A stretch of DNA of 11,095 nucleotides, from contig JAHAEW010000096.1 of NCBI GenBank assembly GCA_018374635.1, forward strand, positions 1 to 11,095, read 5' to 3'. This document shows positions 1 through 6,251 of this stretch, piece by piece (position 1 is the first letter of the stretch; every line of letters begins with the position of its first letter). Position numbers and translations under genes: made by a program. The notes under the pieces are model-generated. The model did not search any database. It worked only from the letters and a program-made list of their open reading frames with translations, and was not told the DNA's origin. This DNA comes from Clostridiales bacterium. Its GTDB lineage: Bacteria > Bacillota > Clostridia > Oscillospirales > Oscillospiraceae.

Positions 1-354
1 GTAAGAAAGCGGTGGGAAAGAACGGGCCGGGGGAGGGTTCCCCCGGCGCCCCCTCAAAGTACGCCCCGACGGGCTGATTCGGAAGTCTCAGCGATTGCAC
101 GGGTGCGGCGGGCCAAAGGCAATGGCTGCTGCCTATGAGGTACCGGGTGAGCCTGGCCGTGGGCCGGGGCGCTCTCTCCCAACGGCAGTCGAAGCCGGGG
201 GTTGCTCCAAGCGCCAATCCAAAACCTTCCGTCAGCGGCGAAAGGCTCTCGCGGATATGGGCACGCACTTGTGCGGGCGCTGGTCCCTCTTTTCCTCTTT
301 CTTTTGGAAAAGAAAGAGGAGTTCCCGCCGAACAGGCGCGCTCCCCGGGCAGGC
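1..354 (+). repeat. Modular hairpin repeat, copy R1 (left end cut by window)
   Basis: First of three copies of a dispersed intergenic repeat. The window opens inside hairpin 1 of the end module (right arm at 3-12). Hairpin 2 follows at 26-47 (9-bp stem, 4-nt loop). The conserved core then runs to about 270, with anchors at 137-151 (GAGGTACCGGGTGAG) and 172-180 (CTCTCTCCC). The right end is an inverted, shortened end module: a 13-bp perfect hairpin with 2-nt loop at 293-320, then CGGGCAGGC at 346-354. Positions 1-73 are identical to 10724-10796, and 189-247 are identical to 10874-10932. Several frames stay open through it, but they encode low-complexity Arg/Ser/Gly/Pro-rich strings with no recognisable domain and no ribosome binding site, so I call it non-coding. 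Repetition is seen directly; the boundaries are approximate and function is unknown. Confidence 0.85.
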
Positions 355-391
355 GCCCCCTGCGGCAGCACGGAAAAAAGATTCCCTTCCG

Positions 392-420
392 TGAAAGATT
401 TCTGGGGCCTGGGTCGTATT
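392..420 (+). promoter_or_regulatory. Candidate ECF-type promoter for the sigma/anti-sigma pair
   Basis: TGAAAG (392-397) and CGTATT (415-420) are 17 nt apart and lie 36 nt before the chosen GTG start. Many ECF sigma factors recognise a -35 rich in GAA and a -10 beginning CGT, and they commonly autoregulate. That makes this a plausible self-activated promoter just beyond the end of repeat R1. A 7-bp inverted repeat (CACGGAA at 369-375, TTCCGTG at 387-393) overlaps its upstream edge. The motif is short, so this is an inference. Confidence 0.35.
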
Positions 421-456
421 CCGGGTGAAAGCGCTTTTGAATCGGAAGCAAAGGAT

Positions 457-954
457 GTGAGGCATACGAGAGCGACGTTGAGCCGGCAGGAAGCGGAGCG
501 GCTGGTGGAGACCTATTCGGATCTGGTCCTGCGGCTGAGCTATACCTATCTCAAGAGCCGGGAGGACGCAAAAGACATCTGTCAGACGGTCTTTTTAAAA
601 CTGCTGGAAAAACCGAGGGTGTTCGACTCGCCGGAGCATGAGAAGGCATGGATCATCCGCACCGCCGCGAATGCCTGCAAGGATGTGCTGAAGAGCCACT
701 GGCGCAGGACCAGGGCGGACCTCCAGGAGGCGGACGGGATGGCATGCCCCCAGGCCGAGGAGGGGAGCCTTCTGGCGGCGGTGGAGCTCCTTCCGCCCAA
801 ATACCGCGCGGTCATCTATCTCTACTACTACGAGGGATATGCCGCCAAGGAGATCGCACAGATGCTGGGAGAGCACCCGGCCACCATATCGACCCAGCTC
901 AGCCGTGGACGCTCCCGGCTGCGCACACTGCTGGAACAGGAGGGATTGGCATGA
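457..954 (+). CDS. ECF-family RNA polymerase sigma factor (sigma-70 family)
   Basis: A 165-residue alternative sigma factor that should direct RNA polymerase to a small set of promoters. Region 2 covers about residues 17-83, with the helical stretch SREDAKDICQTVFLKLL typical of core binding and -10 recognition. Region 4 covers about 104-157, with a helix-turn-helix near 127-150 (YAAKEIAQMLGEH...TISTQLSRGRSRL) for -35 recognition. Length is normal for an ECF factor. The reading frame stays open upstream to an ATG at 202, but that extension lies in repeat R1 and has no sigma homology. I chose GTG at 457 because GGAAG at 444-448 sits 8 nt before it and the protein then starts just ahead of region 2; TTG at 478 is the alternative. 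The stop overlaps the next gene's start (ATGA at 951-954), implying translational coupling to its anti-sigma factor. The inducing signal cannot be read from sequence. Confidence 0.88.
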   Translation: MRHTRATLSRQEAERLVETYSDLVLRLSYTYLKSREDAKDICQTVFLKLLEKPRVFDSPEHEKAWIIRTAANACKDVLKSHWRRTRADLQEADGMACPQAEEGSLLAAVELLPPKYRAVIYLYYYEGYAAKEIAQMLGEHPATISTQLSRGRSRLRTLLEQEGLA

Positions 955-2018
955 AAACCTATCATCAGTCCATGAAGGAACTGCATTTTACCCGGGAGGA
1001 AAAGGAGGCCATGACCGAGCGGCTCATGAGGGCGTCCCAGGCCCCTGCGCGCCGTGTGCGCCCCCTCCGGCGGATGGCCGCAGCGGGTGTGGCGGCCGCG
1101 CTGGTGCTGACGGTCGGCGTGGGGGCTGCGGCCACGGGCGTGCTCAAGAGCGCGGGAGAGGCCTTCTCTGAGGTATTCGGCGGCGCTCCCGCGCAGACCG
1201 AGATCATCGACCAGATCGGACGCCCCATCGGCGCCAGCGATACGGCGGACGGCGTGACCATTACGGCCGACGCCATTGTGGGCGACATGTACAGCTACGC
1301 CATCGTCTATACCATCGCCCGGGAGGACGGGAAGCCCCTGGCCGAGGACCTGACCCCCAACGCCTTCGGGTATCTCCCCCTCCGGTTCGGAGACGCCGAC
1401 GTGGATGTGGGACAGCGGGGAGGCGCCCACGGATCGTCCTATTTCTTTGACGCGGACCCGGAGGACAACGCCGTACAGTACGTGGACCTGCGCACCGGGG
1501 ACACCCCTCTCACACAGGGGACGGCCCGGGCGGTGTTCCGGGACCTGTCGGTCTATACCGACAATGACTACACCAAGACCACCCCGGTGGCCCAAGGGAA
1601 GTGGAAGATGCGCTTTGCCTTCCAGTTTGAGGACAGCTCTGTGAGCCTTCCGGCCGGGCAGTCCTTCCTCCTCAACGGGATGGAGGCCGCGCTGGACTCG
1701 GTGGTCCTCTCTCCGCTCTCCTTCCAGGTGAGCTACACCGTGCAGCAGGAGGTACAGTGGGACAACGCCGGAGAGAATGGGCAAGAGAGCGCCCACGACC
1801 GGGAGGAGTCCCTGCGCTACCTGGAATCGCTCCCCGTGATGCTGACCAAGCGGGACGGTACCACCATAGACCTCACCTCCAGCGGCGGGAGCATTTCCCC
1901 CAAGCCGGGGAAGACGGTATGTCAGAAGAGCGATATTTTCTCCTCTATCCTTTCGCTGGAGGAGATCGAGAGCATTACGGTGGCCGATCTGACTTTCCCC
2001 ATCACTCAGGGCAAATAA
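951..2018 (+). CDS. Membrane-anchored anti-sigma factor, DUF4179 type
   Basis: A 355-residue protein predicted to hold the upstream ECF sigma factor inactive at the membrane. The N-terminal 40 residues are charged and cytoplasmic. One membrane segment spans about residues 42-65 (Ala/Val-rich). About 290 extracytoplasmic residues follow, rich in beta-type sequence, with the GVTITADAIVGDMYSYAIVY stretch characteristic of DUF4179 proteins. In Firmicutes, DUF4179 proteins are commonly encoded directly after sigma-70-like genes and are regarded as their anti-sigma factors. The 4-bp overlap with the sigma gene supports co-translation in fixed stoichiometry. There are no catalytic motifs, and the single Cys in the ectodomain (in GKTVCQKSD) gives no sign of redox sensing. 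The family assignment comes from recognised sequence character plus context; the anti-sigma role is inferred. It converges on the minus-strand operon beyond it. Confidence 0.82.
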   Translation: MKTYHQSMKELHFTREEKEAMTERLMRASQAPARRVRPLRRMAAAGVAAALVLTVGVGAAATGVLKSAGEAFSEVFGGAPAQTEIIDQIGRPIGASDTADGVTITADAIVGDMYSYAIVYTIAREDGKPLAEDLTPNAFGYLPLRFGDADVDVGQRGGAHGSSYFFDADPEDNAVQYVDLRTGDTPLTQGTARAVFRDLSVYTDNDYTKTTPVAQGKWKMRFAFQFEDSSVSLPAGQSFLLNGMEAALDSVVLSPLSFQVSYTVQQEVQWDNAGENGQESAHDREESLRYLESLPVMLTKRDGTTIDLTSSGGSISPKPGKTVCQKSDIFSSILSLEEIESITVADLTFPITQGK

Positions 2019-2024
2019 CTGCGG

Positions 2025-2068
2025 AAAAATGTCCCCCGGACAGACTGTTTTCAGCCTGTCCGGGGGAC
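2025..2068 (-). terminator. Rho-independent terminator of the minus-strand operon
   Basis: A 13-bp perfect stem (GTCCCCCGGACAG at 2031-2043 with its complement at 2056-2068) and a 12-nt loop. On the minus strand it is followed by ATTTTT (2030-2025). It lies between the convergent anti-sigma gene (stop 2018) and the pentapeptide gene (stop 2074). The U-tract serves the minus strand; the same hairpin could act weakly on plus-strand transcripts. Confidence 0.85.
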
Positions 2069-2073
2069 GCCGC

Positions 2074-2727
2074 CTATTCCCGGATCACGATGCCCAGCCG
2101 CCGGGCCAGCTCCCCGGCCTGCCAGCGGTCCACGATGAAGCCCCGGAGCTCCTCCCCCGCGTCCGAGAGCACCAGGCCCTCCAAGCGGCAGGTGGTGAGA
2201 TCCACCCCCGCCAGCGGGGTGTGGAAGAAACGCGCCCCGGTGAGGTCGCACTCGGAGCACGCCACGCCCTTCCACACGCAGGAGGCCATGGAGGCATGGG
2301 AGAGATCGCAGCCGCTCCACAGCCCCCCCTTTACCCGCTGGGCGGTAAAATTGGCATAGGAGAGCTTGCAGCCCCGGAAGGACACGTGCTGGAACCCGCA
2401 CTGCTGGAAGGCGGTGCCCAGGGCCCGGCAGTCCTCCAGCGCCACCCGGCACCAGATCCCGTCGGCAAAGGTGCTGCCCGAGAGGTCGCAGTCCTGAAAG
2501 GCCACGTCGGTCATCTCCCAGCGGGAGCAGTCGCACTCCAGAAACCGGCAGCCCTGAAAGCGCACTCCCTCCAGGGTCAGACCGGAGAGGTCGGCCCCGG
2601 TGAGGAGGGCGTGCTCCACCAGAAGATCAGAGAGGGGCTCCTGATTTTCCACGCTCTGGGCGGCCCGTGTGGAAAAATCAGGGGCTGGAGAGAGGTTTTT
2701 GGGGAGGGATGGGGACAAGAGTTTCAT
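2074..2727 (-). CDS. Pentapeptide-repeat protein, Qnr-like
   Basis: A 217-residue protein. About residues 43-187 are pentapeptide repeats of A/C-D/N-L/F-x-x type (GADLSG, GCDLSH, SYANF, ECDLTGARF), which fold into a right-handed four-sided beta helix resembling B-form DNA. After the helix, residues 171-187 (PLAGVDLTTCRLEGLVL) and the C-terminal helix at 200-215 (DRWQAGELARRLGIVI) match the remembered C-terminal layout of Qnr proteins: GVDL-x-x-x-x-L, then a QA..L..RLGI dimerisation helix. Qnr/MfpA-type proteins bind DNA gyrase and topoisomerase IV and can protect them from quinolones. Cys recurs at residues 60, 80, 100, 110, 120, 140, 150, 160 and 180, the inward-facing i-2 position, as in Qnr. 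The start is firm: GGAGGT lies 6 nt before ATG. It is the second gene of an operon, 31 nt after the stop of the secreted-protein gene. The fold is certain; gyrase protection is inferred. Confidence 0.85.
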   Translation of the reverse strand: MKLLSPSLPKNLSPAPDFSTRAAQSVENQEPLSDLLVEHALLTGADLSGLTLEGVRFQGCRFLECDCSRWEMTDVAFQDCDLSGSTFADGIWCRVALEDCRALGTAFQQCGFQHVSFRGCKLSYANFTAQRVKGGLWSGCDLSHASMASCVWKGVACSECDLTGARFFHTPLAGVDLTTCRLEGLVLSDAGEELRGFIVDRWQAGELARRLGIVIRE

Positions 2728-2758
2728 GGAACGACCTCCGGAAAAGAAATGGAGCAGA

Positions 2759-4045
2759 TTACTTGCGGCGTCTGCGCCGCCGCCAGACCAGAAAGACGAT
2801 CAGGGCCGGCAGGAGGACCAGGGGCGCCAGGGGCGCCAGGAGGAGACGGAAAAAGGCCAGGGTGTAGGTGGTGATCCCCAGGGAGGAGGTGACCCGGTCG
2901 GAGAGGGAGAGCCGGGGGGCGGAGTAGAGGGTGAAGGATAGATCCTCCTCCGGCAGGCCCTGGGCATGGGCGGCGTAGGAGCCGTCTGGCTGCTCCTCCA
3001 GAGGAAGGGAGGAGTGAATGACATAGGGATAGCCGCTCTCCCCGGCGTCCACCGTGAGATCCAGGGTGCCGAAGTCGGCCCAGTGCCGGGCGGGGGAGAG
3101 GAGATAGGCAAAGGTGTGCTGCCAGTCGGCGGTGCCCTTCCGCACGCCGTCGCTCCGGGTGGTGTAGGCTACCGCTACCTCCACGGTGCGCTCCGGGGGA
3201 AAGTCCACCGTGTAGAGGAGCTGGAGGGGCAGGGCAGAGGGATCGGAATTTTCCATCCACTCGGCCAGAAGGATGGGATTGTTTTCCTGGCATTCCCACA
3301 GCTCCTCCAGCTGGCGGTACTTGAGGGCCTGGATGGAGTCCAGATGCCCCGCAAAGCGGGCTCCATACCGTTCCTCCAGATAGGACTGCAAGACGGTGCG
3401 GAAGGACAGCTCCTCCGTGGTCACGGTATAATCGCCCGAGACGGTATAGTCCGGCGCACTGTCCAGACCGTAGACCAGGACCGTGGCTTTCTTACTGGCG
3501 CCCAGGGTCACGGAGCCGTCCTCCTCCCCGGAATAGGAGTGGATGCCGTCATAGGTTACCCACATACGCCCGCCGGAGGCAGGGAGCGTGAGGGTGTTGT
3601 CACTCCCGTCCTGGGTGGGGGCGAGGGTAATGGTGCAGAGCGTGCCGGTCTGGTCCGGGTCAAAGGCCTGGGGCTGATAGTCGGGGGATACGCCGTCCCA
3701 GATCATCTGAAAGGGGATGGAACGCCCGTCGGCGGTGATGGACACGCTGGCGGGGTCAAAGTCCCACACCGACTCCTCCAGAGAGAAGGCCATCTGGACT
3801 TCTCGGGCCGCCCCGGTGGGGTTTTCCATCTGATAGCGGGCGGTGACCTGGGCCTCCAGCGAGTAGGAGTCCCCCTGGCCGATCTGAAAGGCGAGATCCT
3901 CATGGATGACCGAAATGGGGCAGTTCTCCTCCACCGCGAGGATCTCTGCGCCGGGAGAGCCCTCCCAGCGGGTGGGGGCCGAGTTGGCCTGGGCCGGCAG
4001 GAACAGGACCGGCAGAAGCAGGGCGCAAGAGAGCAGCCGTTTCAT
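2759..4045 (-). CDS. Secreted, C-terminally membrane-anchored protein of unknown function (possibly DUF4424-like)
   Basis: A 428-residue protein I cannot assign with certainty. It has a signal peptide (MKRLLSCALLLPVLFLPAQA, likely cut after AQA at residue 20), a large extracytoplasmic domain, one membrane segment at about 398-421, and a stop-transfer tail RRRRRRK at 422-428. The topology is therefore an outside domain with a C-terminal anchor. The segment at about 63-95 (VTARYQMENPTGAAREVQMAFSLEE) resembles proteins in which an ARYxxxNPTG..V.M.F strand pair opens a beta-sandwich, as in DUF4424-type secreted proteins; I offer that only as a possible relationship. There are no catalytic motifs. 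Start choice is strong: AAAGGAGG lies 5 nt before ATG. It heads a two-gene operon with the Qnr-like protein and carries a candidate promoter at 4083-4091; repeat R2 lies just upstream of that. Confidence 0.8.
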   Translation of the reverse strand: MKRLLSCALLLPVLFLPAQANSAPTRWEGSPGAEILAVEENCPISVIHEDLAFQIGQGDSYSLEAQVTARYQMENPTGAAREVQMAFSLEESVWDFDPASVSITADGRSIPFQMIWDGVSPDYQPQAFDPDQTGTLCTITLAPTQDGSDNTLTLPASGGRMWVTYDGIHSYSGEEDGSVTLGASKKATVLVYGLDSAPDYTVSGDYTVTTEELSFRTVLQSYLEERYGARFAGHLDSIQALKYRQLEELWECQENNPILLAEWMENSDPSALPLQLLYTVDFPPERTVEVAVAYTTRSDGVRKGTADWQHTFAYLLSPARHWADFGTLDLTVDAGESGYPYVIHSSLPLEEQPDGSYAAHAQGLPEEDLSFTLYSAPRLSLSDRVTSSLGITTYTLAFFRLLLAPLAPLVLLPALIVFLVWRRRRRRK

Positions 4046-4082
4046 AAAAGCCTCCTTTCCTAAGATGGATCCTTACAGGTGC

Positions 4083-4091
4083 ATCATATCA
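4083..4091 (-). promoter_or_regulatory. Candidate extended -10 promoter of the secreted-protein operon
   Basis: On the minus strand TGA-TATGAT is an extended -10 element (TGn plus a TATAAT-like hexamer) 37 nt upstream of the ATG. At 17-nt spacing the -35 is poor (TGGCTC), as is common for extended -10 promoters. It falls in the short unique strip between the gene and repeat R2. Motif evidence only. Confidence 0.45.
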
Positions 4092-4137
4092 TGGATTGGA
4101 GGAGAGAGCCAGAACAAAAGGGTAACAAAAGCGGGCC

Positions 4138-4646
4138 GCCTGCCCGGCGGGAGCGCGCCTGTTCGGCGGGAACCCCTCTTTCTTTTCAAAAAGAAAGAGG
4201 GGGGAAAGAAAACGCCGGAGGGGGAACAGGGATGATTCCCCCTCCGGACCACCCCCTCAGTGCACCCCCGGCGGAAAAGAGGGAACCGCGTCAGCAAAGG
4301 TGCGTACCCATATCCGTGAGAGCCTTTCGCCGCTGACGAGAGGTTTTGGTCTGGCACTTTAGGTAACGCTCAACTTCGACCCCCGTCGGGAGAGAGTACC
4401 CAGTTTACTACCAGACTCACCGGGTACCTCATAGGCGGAACGCCATTGCCTTTGGCCCGCCAAACTTTTGCAATCGCTGAGACTTCCGAATCAGCCCGTC
4501 GGGGCGTACTTTGAGGGGGCGCCGGGGGAAGCATCCCCCGGCCCGTTCTTTCTCGCCGCTTTCTTACGGAAAAGAAAGCGGCGCCCCCGCCGGGCGGCGG
4601 CCCGTGCGGCGAGCACAACAAACAACGAACGCCCCGCCGGGCAGGC
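4138..4646 (-). repeat. Modular hairpin repeat, copy R2 (most complete copy, inverted)
   Basis: A 509-bp copy in opposite orientation to R1 and R3. It is bounded by a 14-bp perfect terminal inverted repeat, GCCTGCCCGGCGGG (4138-4151) and its complement (4633-4646). Both ends carry related but diverged end modules pointing inward. The left module has a 14-bp stem with 2-nt loop at 4173-4202 and a 12-bp stem at 4215-4247. The right module has a 9-bp stem at 4521-4542 and a 12-bp stem at 4554-4583. Between them is the core shared with R1 and R3 (about 4290-4500), whose anchors are at 4416-4430 and 4388-4396. It fills the gap between the glyS terminator and the promoter of the secreted-protein operon. 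It has no gene, transposase or ribosome binding site, so it could only move in trans if mobile. Confidence 0.85.
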
Positions 4647-4655
4647 GCACCGGAT

Positions 4656-4699
4656 CAAAAGACAAAACAAGCCCCCCGCAGCGACGATCTGCGGGGGGC
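4656..4699 (-). terminator. Rho-independent terminator of glyS
   Basis: An 11-bp perfect stem (GCCCCCCGCAG at 4671-4681, complement at 4689-4699) with a 7-nt loop, 13 nt beyond the glyS stop. On the minus strand it is followed by TTGTTTTGTCTTTTG. It ends glyS transcription immediately before repeat R2. Confidence 0.9.
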
Positions 4700-4712
4700 C
4701 GCGCAAAGCTTC

Positions 4713-6134
4713 TTAAAACGCCATCTTCCCGGCGAGATAGGCCTTCAGCTCGGAGATGGGCATACGCACCTGCTCCATGGTGTCACGGTCGCGGACGGTG
4801 ACGCAGTGGTCGGCCTCCTCGGTGTCGGTGCCCACGGTCTGGAAGTCCACGGTGACACAGAAGGGAGTGCCGATCTCGTCCTGACGGCGGTAGCGCTTGC
4901 CGATGGAGCCGGCCTCGTCGTAGTCCACCATAAAATCCTTGGCCAGCATGTCGCGGATCTCCATGGCCTTGCCGCCCAGCTTCTTGGACAGGGGGAGCAC
5001 CGCGCACTTGAAGGGAGCCAGAGCGGGATGGAGGCGCAGGACGGTGCGCACGTCGTTTTTCTCGGCGTCCACCACCTCCTCGTCGTAGGCGTCGATGAGG
5101 AAGGCCAGGGTCACGCGGTCGGCGCCCAGGGAGGGCTCGATGACATAGGGGATATAGTGCTCGTTCTTCTCCTGGTCAAAGTAGGTCAGATCCTTGCCGG
5201 AGGTGTTCTGGTGCTGGGTCAGGTCGAAGTTGGTGCGGCTGGCCACGCCCCACAGCTCGCCCCAGCCGAAGGGGAAGACGAACTCGAAGTCGGTGGTGGC
5301 GTTGGAGTAGTGGGAGAGCTCCTCCGGGTCATGGTCCCGCAGGCGCAGGTTCTCGTCCTTCAGTCCCAGGTCCAGCAGCCACTGGTGGCAGAACTGCTTC
5401 CAGTAGTTGAACCACTCCAGCTCGGTGCCGGGCTGGCAGAAGAACTCCAGCTCCATCTGCTCAAACTCGCGGGTGCGGAAGGTGAAGTTGCCCGGGGTGA
5501 TCTCGTTGCGGAAGGACTTGCCCACCTGGCACACGCCGAAGGGCAGCTTCTTGCGGGTGGTGCGCTGGACGTTCTGGAAGTTGACAAAGATGCCCTGGGC
5601 GGTCTCGGGACGGAGGTAGACGGTGTTCTTGGCGTCCTCGGTGACTCCCTGGAAGGTCTTGAACATGAGGTTGAACTGGCGGATGTCGGTCCAGTTGTGC
5701 TTGCCGCAGGAGGGGCAGGGGATCTGGTGCTCCTCCACAAAGGCTTTCATCTCGGCCTGGGAGAGGGCGTCCACCGGCTTGGGCAGGGTGAAGCCGTGCT
5801 CGGCGCACCAGTCCTCGATGACCTTGTCGGCGCGGAAGCGCTCCTTGCACTCCTTGCAGTCCATCAGGGGATCGGAGAAGCCGCCCACATGGCCGGAGGC
5901 CACCCACACCTGGGGATTCATCAAAATGGCGGCGTCCAGCCCCACGTTGTAGTGGTTTTCCTGGACAAACTTCTTCCACCAGGCCTTCTTCACGTTGTTC
6001 TTGAGCTCCACGCCCAGAGGGCCGTAGTCCCAGGTGTTGGCCAGGCCGCCGTAGATCTCGCTGCCGGCAAAGACAAAGCCGCGGCCCTTACACAGGGCGA
6101 CGATTTTTTCCATGGTCTTTTCGGTGTTCTTCAT
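4713..6134 (-). CDS. glyS: Glycine--tRNA ligase, homodimeric (alpha2) type
   Basis: A 473-residue class II aminoacyl-tRNA synthetase that charges tRNA-Gly with glycine using ATP in the cytoplasm. The N-terminal EIYGGLANTWDYGPLG (26-41) is the hallmark of eukaryote-like single-subunit GlyRS, as opposed to the alpha2beta2 GlyQ/GlyS form. CxxC pairs lie at 93/96 and 140/143. YLRPETAQGIFVNF is at 173-186, class II motif 2 at about 209-232 (RNEITPGNFTFRTREFEQME), motif 3 at 333-346 (EPSLGADRVTLAFL), and the anticodon-binding domain at about 365-470. Length is normal. The frame extends further upstream to 6479, but that part overlaps the T-box leader. ATG at 6134 is supported by AAGGAG 10 nt before it and by homology beginning within the first 15 residues. 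The gene is monocistronic: its own promoter, T-box leader and terminator frame it. Confidence 0.97.
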   Translation of the reverse strand: MKNTEKTMEKIVALCKGRGFVFAGSEIYGGLANTWDYGPLGVELKNNVKKAWWKKFVQENHYNVGLDAAILMNPQVWVASGHVGGFSDPLMDCKECKERFRADKVIEDWCAEHGFTLPKPVDALSQAEMKAFVEEHQIPCPSCGKHNWTDIRQFNLMFKTFQGVTEDAKNTVYLRPETAQGIFVNFQNVQRTTRKKLPFGVCQVGKSFRNEITPGNFTFRTREFEQMELEFFCQPGTELEWFNYWKQFCHQWLLDLGLKDENLRLRDHDPEELSHYSNATTDFEFVFPFGWGELWGVASRTNFDLTQHQNTSGKDLTYFDQEKNEHYIPYVIEPSLGADRVTLAFLIDAYDEEVVDAEKNDVRTVLRLHPALAPFKCAVLPLSKKLGGKAMEIRDMLAKDFMVDYDEAGSIGKRYRRQDEIGTPFCVTVDFQTVGTDTEEADHCVTVRDRDTMEQVRMPISELKAYLAGKMAF

Positions 6135-6217
6135 GCAGATCAAACTCCTTCGCTTGTTGTTTATGGGGGAACGAAAGGGGGGACCCCGGCGGCGCGGGTT
6201 GAGGGGAGCGGCGGATG

Positions 6218-6251
6218 AAAAAACGCCCTGAGCCGATTTCGGCTCAGGGCG
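6218..6251 (-). terminator. T-box attenuator terminator upstream of glyS
   Basis: A 13-bp perfect stem CGCCCTGAGCCGA/TCGGCTCAGGGCG with only TT between the arms as read on the plus strand, followed on the minus strand by TTTTTT (6223-6218). It lies 83 nt upstream of the glyS start and directly after the T-box sequence, where the regulated terminator of a T-box leader should be. Confidence 0.92.

Noticed and set aside
648..950. N-terminal extension of the anti-sigma factor inside the sigma gene
   Set aside because: The in-frame upstream start would overlap the sigma gene almost completely. The ATGA junction at 951 and normal DUF4179 layout support the start at 951.
2966..4063. Long plus-strand open frame opposite the secreted protein
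   Set aside because: The opposite strand has a signal peptide, membrane anchor, strong Shine-Dalgarno and operon context; this frame has none of these.
4473..4630. Arg/Lys-rich small proteins in both strands of R2 (and likewise in R1 and R3)
   Set aside because: They arise from the hairpin arms in every copy and in several frames at once, with no ribosome binding sites.
4126..4661. CAAAAG at 4126-4131 and 4656-4661 as a target-site duplication of R2
   Set aside because: The spacing to the terminal repeats differs (6 nt versus 9 nt), CAAAAG also occurs at 4115, and the right copy is part of the glyS terminator tract. It is not convincing.
4806..6218. Long plus-strand open frame (470 codons) opposite glyS
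   Set aside because: It is antisense to a full-length GlyRS, is a monotonous Leu/Val/Gly-rich string typical of the complement of GC-rich genes, and has no ribosome binding site or recognisable domain.
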